Source of the DNA: Bin5 sp963662575
GTDB taxonomy: Bacteria > Chloroflexota > Anaerolineae > Caldilineales > Caldilineaceae
NCBI GenBank assembly: GCA_963662575.1
Contig: OY759723.1
Span: forward strand, 1,116,001-1,180,000
Direction of reading: 5' to 3'
Length of the DNA: 64,000 nt
Shown: piece by piece, positions 24,425 through 32,641 of the stretch
Layout of the letters: every line of letters starts with the position of its first letter
Position numbering within the stretch: the stretch's first letter is position 1
Notes under the pieces: model-generated
Database searches by the model: none
What the model was told of the DNA's origin: nothing
The model's input: the letters and a program-made list of their open reading frames with translations, nothing else
Program-made: the position numbers and the translations under genes

Positions 24425-26332
24425 ATGCATTTTGACGCCCTGACGCTGGCTGCAGTGGCCGACGAACTGAAAGAGACGGTCGCGGGCGGCCGGGTACAGC
24501 AGATCGTTCTGCCGGACAGGCGCAGCGTCGCCCTGGAAATTTATGCCCACAGGGAGCGGCGCCATCTGCTGCTCTCGGCCCACCCTCAGGCCAGCCGCGT
24601 CCATCTGCTCGAACACAAGCCGCGGCGGGGCGTGCCCAAGGAGACCCCGCTCCTGCTGCTGTTGCGCAAATATGTGCGCAGCGCACGGCTGGAGTCTGTC
24701 GAGGTGCCGGTGCCTTTCGAGCGGGTGCTCTTTCTGCGCTTCCACCATCCCGAGCACGGTGGCTCCACCCTCGCGGTCGAACCGATCGGGCAGCTGGGCA
24801 ATCTGATTCTGATGAACGCCGATGAGCGCATTCTGGATGCGCTGGTGCGGGTGCCCGCGGGCGAGAACGCCCAGCGCGTACTGTTGCCGCGCCGCACCTA
24901 TCAGCTGCCGCCGCCGCAGGACAGGAAGCCGCCGGTCGAGGAAAGCGAAGACCCGCATCAGCAGGCCGCTCAGTCTCCGGCAGATGAGGACGACGGCGAC
25001 CAGGCCCGCGCCCCGCTGCTCTGGCGCAGCCTGCTCAACCATTTTGCCGGCGTCAGCCCGACTCTGGCCAGGGAGGCGGCGTGGCGGGCAACCGGCGACG
25101 CCAGCGCGCCGCTCACAGCGGAGGCATTCGCAGACGCGCGCAAGGCGCTCAGCAACCTGTGGTCGTCAGCGGCCTCCGGAGATTGGACGCCGGGTATCGC
25201 CGTCGACGAACAGGACGGCGTCGCTGCGTTTGCGCCCTACGAACTTCATTTCAGCGGCGAGTTCGTGCAGACGGATTCGGCCAGCGCGGCGGCCGCTGCC
25301 TTCTACGCCGCCCAGGAGCGGGACGTTTCCTCCTCGCGCGACGAATACGCAGGCGTGCGCGGGGGCGTGGCGGCGCTGGTGCGGCAGGCGCAGGCGCGCG
25401 TACAGAGTCAACTCCGCGCGCTGGCGGTGGATGAGCCGGCCCCGGGTGAGCCGGAACTCGTGCGCACGCGGGCAGAGTGGCTGTTGGCCCTCTCCAGCCA
25501 GATACCGCAGCGGGGAAATGGGCCTGGCGCGCAGGAAGAATTGAGCCTGCAGGACGGTATGGCCGCGGTGAAGCCGGCGCCGAACGGGCAGATGCAACTG
25601 ATCGTTTTCGCCGCCGGTGACACCAGTTTCGGACAGGCGGCGGCGGGCGAAGCGTTGGCAGCGGAGGGAGACGACCTGATCGTTCCGCTCGACCCGAAAC
25701 ACTCACCGGTGGAACAGGCTGAGCGCATGTTTGACCGCGCCGCCAAAATGGAGCGGGCCGCCCGCATCATCCCTAGACGCCGGGCCAGACTCGAGGCGGA
25801 CCGGGCCTACCTGCAGCAGCTGGAGAGCGACGTGAGCCTGGCGCAGGATCAGCCGGAGATTGTCGCGGTGCGGGAAGCCCTGCGCGAGGCGGGCTATCTG
25901 CGTCAGCGCCGCGACCGGCGTGAAAAGGTGCAAAGAGACCGTTCGCAGCCGCTGCGCTATCTCTCGCCCGAAGGCTTCCCGATCCTGGTGGGGCGCAACG
26001 CCCGCCAGAATGAGATCGTCACTTTCAGCGAGGCCGGCCGAGATGACCTGTGGCTGCACGTGCGCGAGGGGCCGGGCGCGCACGTCGTCATCCGTTGCGG
26101 CGGACAGCCGGTCCCCGCGCCGACCCGCACGGCCGCGGCCCAGCTGGCAGCCTGGTTTTCGCGGCAGCGGGGAAATGCCGGCGTCGCCGTCGTTATCACC
26201 CCGCGGCGCTTTGTCACGCGCATGGCCGGCGGACGGCCGGGGCAGGTGCATTTCCGCAGCGAGGAGACCATCAGCGTGCCGGCCGAACTGCCGCCCGAGA
26301 GTGAGCAGTGGCTGGTGGAGGGCGAACAATAG
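24425..26332 (+). CDS. rqcH: RqcH/NFACT ribosome-associated quality-control protein
   Basis: A 635-residue NFACT-family protein. NFACT-N spans about 1-180 (LLLSAHPQASRVHL; TPLLLLLRKYV), a helix-hairpin-helix and coiled-coil region lies in the middle to about 520, and the C-terminal NFACT-R/DUF814 domain has GRNARQNEIVTFSEAGRDDLWLHVREGPGAHVVI. RqcH binds stalled 50S subunits and recruits tRNA-Ala to add degron tails. The Asp-Arg pair used for tRNA recruitment in Bacillus appears here as E99-R100, a conservative change. It was formerly annotated as fibronectin-binding protein. Monocistronic. Confidence 0.88.
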   Translation: MHFDALTLAAVADELKETVAGGRVQQIVLPDRRSVALEIYAHRERRHLLLSAHPQASRVHLLEHKPRRGVPKETPLLLLLRKYVRSARLESVEVPVPFERVLFLRFHHPEHGGSTLAVEPIGQLGNLILMNADERILDALVRVPAGENAQRVLLPRRTYQLPPPQDRKPPVEESEDPHQQAAQSPADEDDGDQARAPLLWRSLLNHFAGVSPTLAREAAWRATGDASAPLTAEAFADARKALSNLWSSAASGDWTPGIAVDEQDGVAAFAPYELHFSGEFVQTDSASAAAAAFYAAQERDVSSSRDEYAGVRGGVAALVRQAQARVQSQLRALAVDEPAPGEPELVRTRAEWLLALSSQIPQRGNGPGAQEELSLQDGMAAVKPAPNGQMQLIVFAAGDTSFGQAAAGEALAAEGDDLIVPLDPKHSPVEQAERMFDRAAKMERAARIIPRRRARLEADRAYLQQLESDVSLAQDQPEIVAVREALREAGYLRQRRDRREKVQRDRSQPLRYLSPEGFPILVGRNARQNEIVTFSEAGRDDLWLHVREGPGAHVVIRCGGQPVPAPTRTAAAQLAAWFSRQRGNAGVAVVITPRRFVTRMAGGRPGQVHFRSEETISVPAELPPESEQWLVEGEQ

Positions 26333-26458
26333 ACATTACTTTCCAGCCTGCTCCCCTACCCGGATGCATGGCGCCGGACCTTGGGCGCAACTGATTGTTC
26401 AGGCAAATGAGACGCTGTCAATAAAACACTGCAATTGAAACACTGTCAGGACAGACAC

Positions 26459-27274
26459 ATGGACTTGAGCCGCCTCTGCATCCACACGATCACAACCAAG
26501 CCCTGGCCCATTGAATCCGCGATCGAGCGCTTCAGCGACCGCGGCGTCGCCGCGATGACCGTCTGGAGGGATGCGCTGGAGGGGCGGGACATCGCCGCCA
26601 CCGGGAAGCGTATCCGCGATGCCGGAATGGATGTTGTCTCGCTGTGCCGGGGCGGTTTCTTCCCGGCGGAGACGGCGGCGGCGCGGCAGGAGGCTCTCGA
26701 CGACAACCGTCGGGCCATTGACGAGGCCGCGGCCCTGGGCGCGCCCCTGGTCGTTCTCGTCTGCGGCGCCGTGCCCGGCCAGCCCCTGGATGTCAGCCGC
26801 GGCCAGATCCGGGAGGGGATCGAGGCGGTGCTGCCCCATGCCCAGGCCGCGGGGGTCAAGCTAGGCGTGGAGCCGCTGCATCCGCTGTACGCGGACAGCC
26901 GCTCCGCCGTCAACACGATGGCCCAGGCCAACGACATTTGCGCCGGTATCGACTCGCCTTTCGTCGGCGTCGTTGTCGACGTCTACCACCTGTGGTGGGA
27001 CCCCGATCTGGAGCGGGAAATCCGCCGTTGCGGTCAGCATGGGCAGCTGTTCGCCTTCCACGTCTGCGACTGGCGCACGCCCACCGAAGACCTGCTCAAT
27101 GACCGCGGCCTGATGGGTGAGGGCTGCATCAACATCCGCCAGATTCGCAGCTGGGTTGAGGAGGCCGGGTTTGACGGGTATAATGAGGTCGAAATCTTCT
27201 CAGACCGCTACTGGGCGATGGAGCAGGAGCAGGTCCTGGAGCGGATTGTGGAAGCTTATACAAATCACGCATAA
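26459..27274 (+). CDS. Sugar phosphate isomerase/epimerase-like TIM-barrel protein
   Basis: A 271-residue AP-endonuclease-2-like barrel. Metal ligands are likely in LGVEPLHPLY (Glu), VVVDVYHLWWDP (Asp/His), FHVCDW (His) and YNEVEIFSD (Glu), with GEGCINIRQI between. Members epimerise or isomerise sugars, keto-sugars or inosose. Chosen start is the ATG at 26459, with AGGA upstream; a TTG at 26435 would extend it by eight residues. The Gfo/Idh oxidoreductase follows after 45 bases, a common pairing in sugar or inositol catabolism. Confidence 0.82.
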   Translation: MDLSRLCIHTITTKPWPIESAIERFSDRGVAAMTVWRDALEGRDIAATGKRIRDAGMDVVSLCRGGFFPAETAAARQEALDDNRRAIDEAAALGAPLVVLVCGAVPGQPLDVSRGQIREGIEAVLPHAQAAGVKLGVEPLHPLYADSRSAVNTMAQANDICAGIDSPFVGVVVDVYHLWWDPDLEREIRRCGQHGQLFAFHVCDWRTPTEDLLNDRGLMGEGCINIRQIRSWVEEAGFDGYNEVEIFSDRYWAMEQEQVLERIVEAYTNHA

Positions 27275-27319
27275 TAACGGTCCTTGGCGGCCGCGCATCA
27301 ATAGGAGCTTTTCCCACCT

Positions 27320-28471
27320 ATGGCTGAAATTGCTTTTGGCGTAATCTTGAATGGCGTCACTGGGCGCATGGGCACGAATCAACATCTGATCCGTTCGATT
27401 CTGGCGATCCGGGAGCAGGGCGGCGTGCCCACCGCGGACGGCGACCACATCATGCCGGAGCCGGTGCTGGTCGGCCGCAATCCGGACAAGCTGCGGCATC
27501 TCTCCGCTGCCCATCATGTGAGCAAGTGGACAACAAACCTGGACGAGGCGCTCGCGGACGACCACAACCGTATCTATTTCGATGCGCTGGCGACCAACCT
27601 GCGGGTGCCGAATACACTGCAGGCGATCGAGGCGGGCAAGGCGGTCTACTGCGAAAAGCCGACCGCAGGCAACACTGAGGATGCGTTGCAGCTGGCGCGC
27701 GCGGCGATCGACGCCGGGGTCAGCAATGGGGTTGTCCAGGATAAGCTGTTTCTGCCCGGTTTTCTGAAGCTCAAGTATCTGATCGACACCGGTTTCTTTG
27801 GCCGCATTCTGGCGGTGCGCGGCGAGTTCGGTTACTGGGTCTTCGACGGCAAGGACCAGCCGGCCCAGCGCCCCTCCTGGAATTATAAGAAGTCCGAGAG
27901 CGGCGGCATCGTTCTCGACATGTTTGCCCACTGGCGCTACGTGATCGACAACCTTTTCGGCCCGATCAAGCGGCTCACATGCATCGCCGCCAACCACGTG
28001 CCGGAACGCATCGACGAGGAAGGCGCGGCCTACAACGCCGACGCTGATGACGGCGCCTACGCCATGTTCGAGTTGGAAAACGGCATCATATGCAACTTCA
28101 ACTCCTCCTGGTGCGTGCGCGTGCGCCGCGATGACCTGCTGACGATCCAGGTGGACGGCACGCGCGGCAGCGCGGTGGCCGGCCTGCGCGATTGCGCGAT
28201 ACAGGGCGACTCCTTCACGCCGAAGCCGGTGTGGAACCCGGACATACCCCAGCCGGTCCCGTTTTATGATACGTGGCAGTGGGTGCCCAACAACAACCCC
28301 TTTGAAAACGCCTTCAAGATCGAATGGGAGATGTTCCTGCGCCATGCAGTTAAGGGCGACCCGTTCCCCTATACGCTGCTGGAAGGGGCGAAAGGCGTAC
28401 AATTGGCCGAGTTGGGCTATCAGGCCTGGCAGGAGCGGCGCTGGGTGGACGTGCCGCCGCTGGAGGTGTAG
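27320..28471 (+). CDS. Gfo/Idh/MocA-family oxidoreductase (canonical)
   Basis: A 383-residue NAD(P)-dependent dehydrogenase. The nucleotide-binding fold starts with VILNGVTGRMG, the catalytic CEKPTAGN is intact, and a long C-terminal sheet domain follows (WNYKKSESGGIVLDMFAHWRYVIDNLFG with a conserved D-x3-H-like pair). TAGGAG precedes the ATG. It is the third gene of a probable run: epimerase, dehydrogenase, then the sulfatase maturase 8 bases after its stop. Confidence 0.88.
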   Translation: MAEIAFGVILNGVTGRMGTNQHLIRSILAIREQGGVPTADGDHIMPEPVLVGRNPDKLRHLSAAHHVSKWTTNLDEALADDHNRIYFDALATNLRVPNTLQAIEAGKAVYCEKPTAGNTEDALQLARAAIDAGVSNGVVQDKLFLPGFLKLKYLIDTGFFGRILAVRGEFGYWVFDGKDQPAQRPSWNYKKSESGGIVLDMFAHWRYVIDNLFGPIKRLTCIAANHVPERIDEEGAAYNADADDGAYAMFELENGIICNFNSSWCVRVRRDDLLTIQVDGTRGSAVAGLRDCAIQGDSFTPKPVWNPDIPQPVPFYDTWQWVPNNNPFENAFKIEWEMFLRHAVKGDPFPYTLLEGAKGVQLAELGYQAWQERRWVDVPPLEV

Positions 28472-28479
28472 GAGAAAGA

Positions 28480-29850
28480 ATGTCCCAATCAATCGCACTA
28501 CTCGACACAACGCCCGCAACCGATATTGCGCCGCCGCCGGCGTTTCACATTATGCTGAAGCCGCGGGGGGCGATCTGCAACCTGGACTGCCATTATTGCT
28601 ACTTTTTGAGCAAGGAGTTTATGTACCCGGACAGCGAGTTCCGCATGTCCGAGTCGATGCTTGAGGAGTACACGCGGCAATATATCGAGGCGCAGCAGGT
28701 CCCGGAGGTAACATTCGCCTGGCAGGGGGGCGAGCCGACGCTGATGGGGCTGGACTTCTTCGAGAAGGCGGTCGAGTTCCAGCAGAAGCACAAGAAGCCG
28801 GGCATGCGCGTCGAGAACGCGCTCCAGACCAACGGCACGCTGCTCGATGACGAGTGGTGCGAATTCCTGCACCGCAGCGATTTTCTGATCGGGCTGAGTA
28901 TGGACGGCCCGCGCGAGATGCACGACTTCTACCGCGTGGATAAGGGCGGCCAGCCGACGTGGGAGAAGGTGATGCGGGCGGCGCGGATGTTGCACAAGCA
29001 CAAGGTGCGCTACAACATTCTGACGACGGTCCACGCGGCCAACGCGCCCCATCCGTTGGAGGTCTACCGTTTTCTGCGCGACGAGGTCAAGACGGATTTC
29101 ATGCAGTTCATTCCGATCGTCGAGCGCGATAACGACACCGGCTACCAGGAAGGGGATACGGTCAAGGATCGCTCGGTCACGGCCGAGCAGTATGGCGACT
29201 TTCTGATCCAGATCTTCGAGGAGTGGGTGCGCCATGACGTTGGGCGGGTCTTTGTCCAGATCTTCGATGTCGCGCTGGCCGGTTACGCAGGACACCGGCC
29301 CGGCCTTTGTATCTTTGAAGAGACGTGCGGCTCCGCGCTGGCGATGGAGCACAACGGCGATCTCTTCTCCTGCGATCACTACGTGGAGCCGGACTACCTG
29401 CTGGGCAACATTGAGGAGATCCCGCTGATCGAGATGGTCGGCTCGACGCGCCAGCAGGAGTTTGGTACGCATAAGCGGGACAGCCTGCCCAATTACTGCC
29501 TGGAGTGCGAGGTGCGTTTCGTCTGCAACGGCGGCTGTCCGAAGAACCGCTTCATCAAGACGCCCGACGGTGAAGAGGGGTTGAACTATCTGTGCGCCGG
29601 CTACCGGTCCTTCTTCAATCATGTGCGCCCGTACATGAACTTCATGTCCGATCAGCTGCGCCGGCAGCAGGCGCCCGCCAATATCATGCAGCACCTGGCG
29701 GAAGCGGACCGCAAGGTGAACGCGCGCTTCGACGGCGCCAAGCGCAACGATCCGTGCCCGTGCGGGAGCGGCAGGAAGTTCAAACAGTGCCACGGCCGCG
29801 GGCGCATCGCGGAGCGGGCGCAGATGCAGTGGCCGATTTCCAGTAACTAG
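28480..29850 (+). CDS. Anaerobic sulfatase-maturating radical SAM enzyme with a SEC-C tail
   Basis: A 456-residue radical SAM/SPASM protein. C33-x3-C37-x2-C40 binds the SAM cluster. The middle has QTNGTLLDDEWCEFL and LSMDGPREMHD. The SPASM-type Cys set near 340-380 (FSCDHYVEPDYLLGNI; NYCLECEVRFVCNGGCPKNRF) holds the auxiliary clusters. It oxidises the active-site Cys or Ser of sulfatases to formylglycine without oxygen. A SEC-C zinc motif ends the protein (C426-P-C428, C437-H438). AGGAGAAAG precedes the ATG. Likely client: the sulfatase at 7653-8993. Confidence 0.92.
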   Translation: MSQSIALLDTTPATDIAPPPAFHIMLKPRGAICNLDCHYCYFLSKEFMYPDSEFRMSESMLEEYTRQYIEAQQVPEVTFAWQGGEPTLMGLDFFEKAVEFQQKHKKPGMRVENALQTNGTLLDDEWCEFLHRSDFLIGLSMDGPREMHDFYRVDKGGQPTWEKVMRAARMLHKHKVRYNILTTVHAANAPHPLEVYRFLRDEVKTDFMQFIPIVERDNDTGYQEGDTVKDRSVTAEQYGDFLIQIFEEWVRHDVGRVFVQIFDVALAGYAGHRPGLCIFEETCGSALAMEHNGDLFSCDHYVEPDYLLGNIEEIPLIEMVGSTRQQEFGTHKRDSLPNYCLECEVRFVCNGGCPKNRFIKTPDGEEGLNYLCAGYRSFFNHVRPYMNFMSDQLRRQQAPANIMQHLAEADRKVNARFDGAKRNDPCPCGSGRKFKQCHGRGRIAERAQMQWPISSN

Positions 29851-29925
29851 CGCCCAGCAGTTTCACGAAGCATAGACTGGGGACCACCGGCTCTGTTTTG
29901 CATGCAGTTTTGCCCGCCCGATCTT

Positions 29926-29953
29926 TTGCGGGCGCGCAGGGCTATGCTATACT
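29926..29953 (+). promoter_or_regulatory. Probable promoter for rpsF-rpsR
   Basis: TTGCGG (29926-29931), 16 bases, then TATACT (29948-29953). The transcript would start near 29960, just ahead of the hairpin at 29965. Confidence 0.5.
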
Positions 29954-29964
29954 ATCGAACTGCG

Positions 29965-29992
29965 ACGAGGGACAGCTTGTCTGCTCCCTCGT
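29965..29992 (+). promoter_or_regulatory. Strong hairpin at the start of the rpsF leader
   Basis: ACGAGGGA pairs with TCCCTCGT, extended by CAG/CTG, and is followed by TTCTTTCTG. A second perfect hairpin (CACAGCA-CAG-TGCTGTG) lies at about 30002-30018. It could be an attenuator or the target of ribosomal-protein feedback. I cannot match it to the known S6:S18 leader motif. Confidence 0.45.
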
Positions 29993-30066
29993 TCTTTCTG
30001 TTCACAGCACAGTGCTGTGGACCTTTGTCTAACAAGACATTGCTCACGGAAAGGAGTAAAGGGTAG

Positions 30067-30354
30067 ATGAACACGTACGAATTGGTGTACATTATCCAGC
30101 CCAATCTGGATGATGATGGTGTCAAAGCCGTGGATGACCGGATTGGTCGGGCCATCGTCGGCGAGGATGGGACAATCGCGAGCACCGACCATTGGGGCAA
30201 ACGCCGATTGGCCTACCCCATCAAAGGCCACTTTGAAGGACACTACATTCTGCACAACATCTCGATGCCTCCCACCGCGGTGCAGAACGTGGAACGACAG
30301 TTACGGCTATCTGAAGATGTATTGCGTTTCCTCGTTATCCGCGCTGATGACTGA
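30067..30354 (+). CDS. rpsF: 30S ribosomal protein S6
   Basis: A 95-residue S6 protein: N-terminal MNTYELVYIIQP, DHWGKRRLAYPIKGHFEGHY in the middle and LSEDVLRFLVIRADD at the end. It dimerises with S18 on the platform of the small subunit. GGAAAGGAG precedes the ATG. The gene order is rpsF-rpsR with 18 bases between them and no ssb, which lies between them in many bacteria. Confidence 0.96.
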   Translation: MNTYELVYIIQPNLDDDGVKAVDDRIGRAIVGEDGTIASTDHWGKRRLAYPIKGHFEGHYILHNISMPPTAVQNVERQLRLSEDVLRFLVIRADD

Positions 30355-30372
30355 GCCAAAAAGGAGCATCGA

Positions 30373-31029
30373 ATGTCTGACGAAACCAAAATGAACGAAG
30401 CCGAAGAGCAACCGGCCGCCGAGACGCAGACGGAAGAGGCTGCCCCCGTGCTCGAAGAGAGTCCGGCGGAGAGCGCACCGCAGGCAGAGGCCGAAGCGGC
30501 TGTAGAGCCTGAAGCCGAAGCGGTTGCGGAACCAGTGGCCGAAGAGGTCGCGGAACCAGTGGCCGAAGCAGCCCCAGAGCCTGAGGTCGAAGCGGTCGCG
30601 GAACCAGTGGCCGAAGCAGTTGCCGAGACTGAGGCCGAACCGGTTGCCGAGACTGTGTCGGAAGGCGCAGAAGAAGCGGCTGATGAAGCCAGCGCGGAGT
30701 CGGACGCAGGCAGCAGCCAGCAAGAGCAGCCGGTGATTTCCTTCAACCGTGTTGAGGGACCGGCCATATTTAATCGCGCCAAACAGGGCAATCAGCGCAG
30801 AAATCCCCGCCACGTCGGCAACGATGTGCGTATCGACGAGATCGGCTACAAGAATGTGCAGGTTCTCAGCCGCTTTGTCGATAACTATGGACGCATTCAC
30901 AACCGCCGCAAGACCCGCGTCACCGCCAAGATGCAGCGCAAAGTGACCAGAGCGATCAAAAGGGCAAGACATCTGGCCTTGATGCCGTACACTGGCGAAC
31001 ATATCCGTATAACCGGCAGACGCGGTTGA
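30373..31029 (+). CDS. rpsR: 30S ribosomal protein S18 with a long acidic N-terminal extension
   Basis: Of 218 residues only about 145-218 form the S18 core (DEIGYKNVQVLSRFVDNYG, then RRKTRVTAKMQRKVTRAIKRARHLALMPY). Residues 1 to about 135 are Ala/Glu/Val/Pro-rich, strongly acidic and repetitive, encoded partly by a 24-base repeat. Typical S18 has 70-90 residues. The extension is in frame with AAAAAGGAG and ATG at 30373. The start cannot sensibly move into the core, as no start with a ribosome site exists there. The tail may be disordered and contact other parts of the ribosome or assembly factors. Confidence 0.93.
   Translation: MSDETKMNEAEEQPAAETQTEEAAPVLEESPAESAPQAEAEAAVEPEAEAVAEPVAEEVAEPVAEAAPEPEVEAVAEPVAEAVAETEAEPVAETVSEGAEEAADEASAESDAGSSQQEQPVISFNRVEGPAIFNRAKQGNQRRNPRHVGNDVRIDEIGYKNVQVLSRFVDNYGRIHNRRKTRVTAKMQRKVTRAIKRARHLALMPYTGEHIRITGRRG
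30526..30616 (+). repeat. 24-base coding repeat in the rpsR extension
   Basis: The 19-mer GCGGAACCAGTGGCCGAAG occurs at 30526, 30550 and 30598, so spacings are 24 and 48 bases, equal to 8 and 16 codons. It encodes AEPVAE-type units and can change length without shifting the frame. Confidence 0.8.
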
Positions 31030-31036
31030 TCGATCC

Positions 31037-32542
31037 ATGGTCAAGAAGCGCAGACGAAGAAAGCAGGCGGAAGAGCCGCAGGTAGAAAATAGACGTGAGA
31101 CCCGCCTGCGCGCCCGCGACCGGGAGCGCAACCTGCGGATGACGTTGATCGTCGGCGGGATCGTCGGTGTGGCGCTGGTCCTGATCCTGTATGGCGTGGT
31201 CAATGAATTGATCATCAAGCCCAACAGTGTGCTGGCAAAGGTTGAAGACCGAACGATCGTCACCCGCGACTTCTGGCAACAGGCCCGCCTGCGCCAGAGC
31301 GAACTGGAAAACCAGCGTTTGCGGCTGCAGATATTCGCCCAGCAGTTTGGCGATTCAAGCCTGTTCGCCTCCCAGATCGCTTCGATAAATGCGACGCTGG
31401 CCAGCCCGTTAACGCTGGGGACGCAGGTCCTCAACGATTTGATTGAAGGGGCTGTCCTGCAGATTAAGGCGCCGGAAGTTGGCGTGGCCGTGACCGATGA
31501 AGAGGTGGAAGAGACTCTGCGCGAAGAGGTGGCGCGCGGGCAAGGCGCGCTGACAGTGCCGCAGGCCACAGCAACCGCCGACGCCGCCGTCGAGGCGACC
31601 GCAACCGCGGAAACCTTTACGCCGACGCCGCTCCCCTCACCCTCGCCGACGCCGGAAGATGACGCGGACAGCGCGCCGACCGCAACCGCGGCCGGCGAGA
31701 CCACGGAGATCCAGGAAGAAGAAGCGCCTACACCGGAGCCGCCTGCGGTCCTGACCGCCGATTTGTACGAGGAGGGGCTGGGCACTCTGGAGGAGAATCT
31801 GCGCGACAACGCCGGCATGAGCCTGGCCAGCTATCGCGAGGTGATCCGGGCGCGCCTGTTGCGTACCAAATTGTCGGAGACGATCAGCCAGGATCTGGTA
31901 TCCACTACCGAAGAGCAGGTCCGGGTCCGCCATATCCTGATCGCCGTCGACCCCGAGCCGGAGGAAGCGCCTCCCCCTGCCGAGACGCCTGCAGCAGAGC
32001 CGGAAAGCGGGGACGAAAGCGGCGAGAGTACAACCGAAACGACGGCAGGGGCTACTGTGGAAGTCGATGAGGATGACAGCCCGCCGCCTCTTGAAATATG
32101 GAATGCGGACGCCAACGGCGATGGCCGTGTTGACGACGCCGAGGCACTGGCCTTTGCGCAGAGGTTGCATCAACGCATTCTCGACGGCGAGGATTTTGCC
32201 GACCTGGCACTGCAGTTCAGCAACGACCCGGGCAGCGGCGCCGAGGGCGGCGATCTGGGCTGGGCCGGACCCGGGCGCTACGTGCCCGAATTCGACGAAG
32301 CCGCATTTTCACTTGAAGTCGGCGAAATCAGCGCACCGGTGAAGACGTCCTTCGGCTATCATATCCTCGAGGTGCTGGAGCGGGACGATGAACGGCCGAA
32401 AGAAGAAGCCACCTTGCAGCAGGAGTATGCACAGGCATTCCAGACCTGGCTGCAGGAGCAGGTACTGTCGCTGAACATCGACCGGCCGGACAACCTGTCT
32501 GCCATGTTGCCGCGCAATCTGGGCCAGTCGGACGACCAGTAG
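31037..32542 (+). CDS. Membrane-anchored parvulin-type peptidyl-prolyl isomerase with an EF-hand insert
   Basis: The 501-residue protein has a basic N-terminus, one membrane helix (about 35-55), a SurA-N-like helical region (about 60-290, interrupted by a Thr/Pro-rich stretch near 180-235) and a parvulin domain. The parvulin domain is split: VRVRHILIAVD (about 298-308) starts it, an acidic insert of about 60 residues follows, and FADLALQFSNDPGSGAEGGDLGW continues it. The insert ends in D358-ANGDGRVDDA-E369, a perfect EF-hand calcium loop. It likely folds exported proteins outside the membrane. It follows rpsR by 7 bases. Confidence 0.88.
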   Translation: MVKKRRRRKQAEEPQVENRRETRLRARDRERNLRMTLIVGGIVGVALVLILYGVVNELIIKPNSVLAKVEDRTIVTRDFWQQARLRQSELENQRLRLQIFAQQFGDSSLFASQIASINATLASPLTLGTQVLNDLIEGAVLQIKAPEVGVAVTDEEVEETLREEVARGQGALTVPQATATADAAVEATATAETFTPTPLPSPSPTPEDDADSAPTATAAGETTEIQEEEAPTPEPPAVLTADLYEEGLGTLEENLRDNAGMSLASYREVIRARLLRTKLSETISQDLVSTTEEQVRVRHILIAVDPEPEEAPPPAETPAAEPESGDESGESTTETTAGATVEVDEDDSPPPLEIWNADANGDGRVDDAEALAFAQRLHQRILDGEDFADLALQFSNDPGSGAEGGDLGWAGPGRYVPEFDEAAFSLEVGEISAPVKTSFGYHILEVLERDDERPKEEATLQQEYAQAFQTWLQEQVLSLNIDRPDNLSAMLPRNLGQSDDQ

Positions 32543-32601
32543 GTTCGGTCTTCAGCGTTCACTCGTATGCGGTCAGGCTGAAACGAAAATCAGAAAACGG
32601 G

Positions 32602-32640
32602 ACGCCGGGCACGGCATTGGACATTGTGCCCGGCGTTTTT
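32602..32640 (+). terminator. Rho-independent terminator
   Basis: ACGCCGGGCAC (32602-32612) pairs perfectly with GTGCCCGGCGT (32626-32636) around a 13-base loop and runs into TTTTT. It ends the rpsF-foldase transcript and lies where the minus-strand ABC operon converges. Confidence 0.9.
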
Positions 32641-32641
32641 C

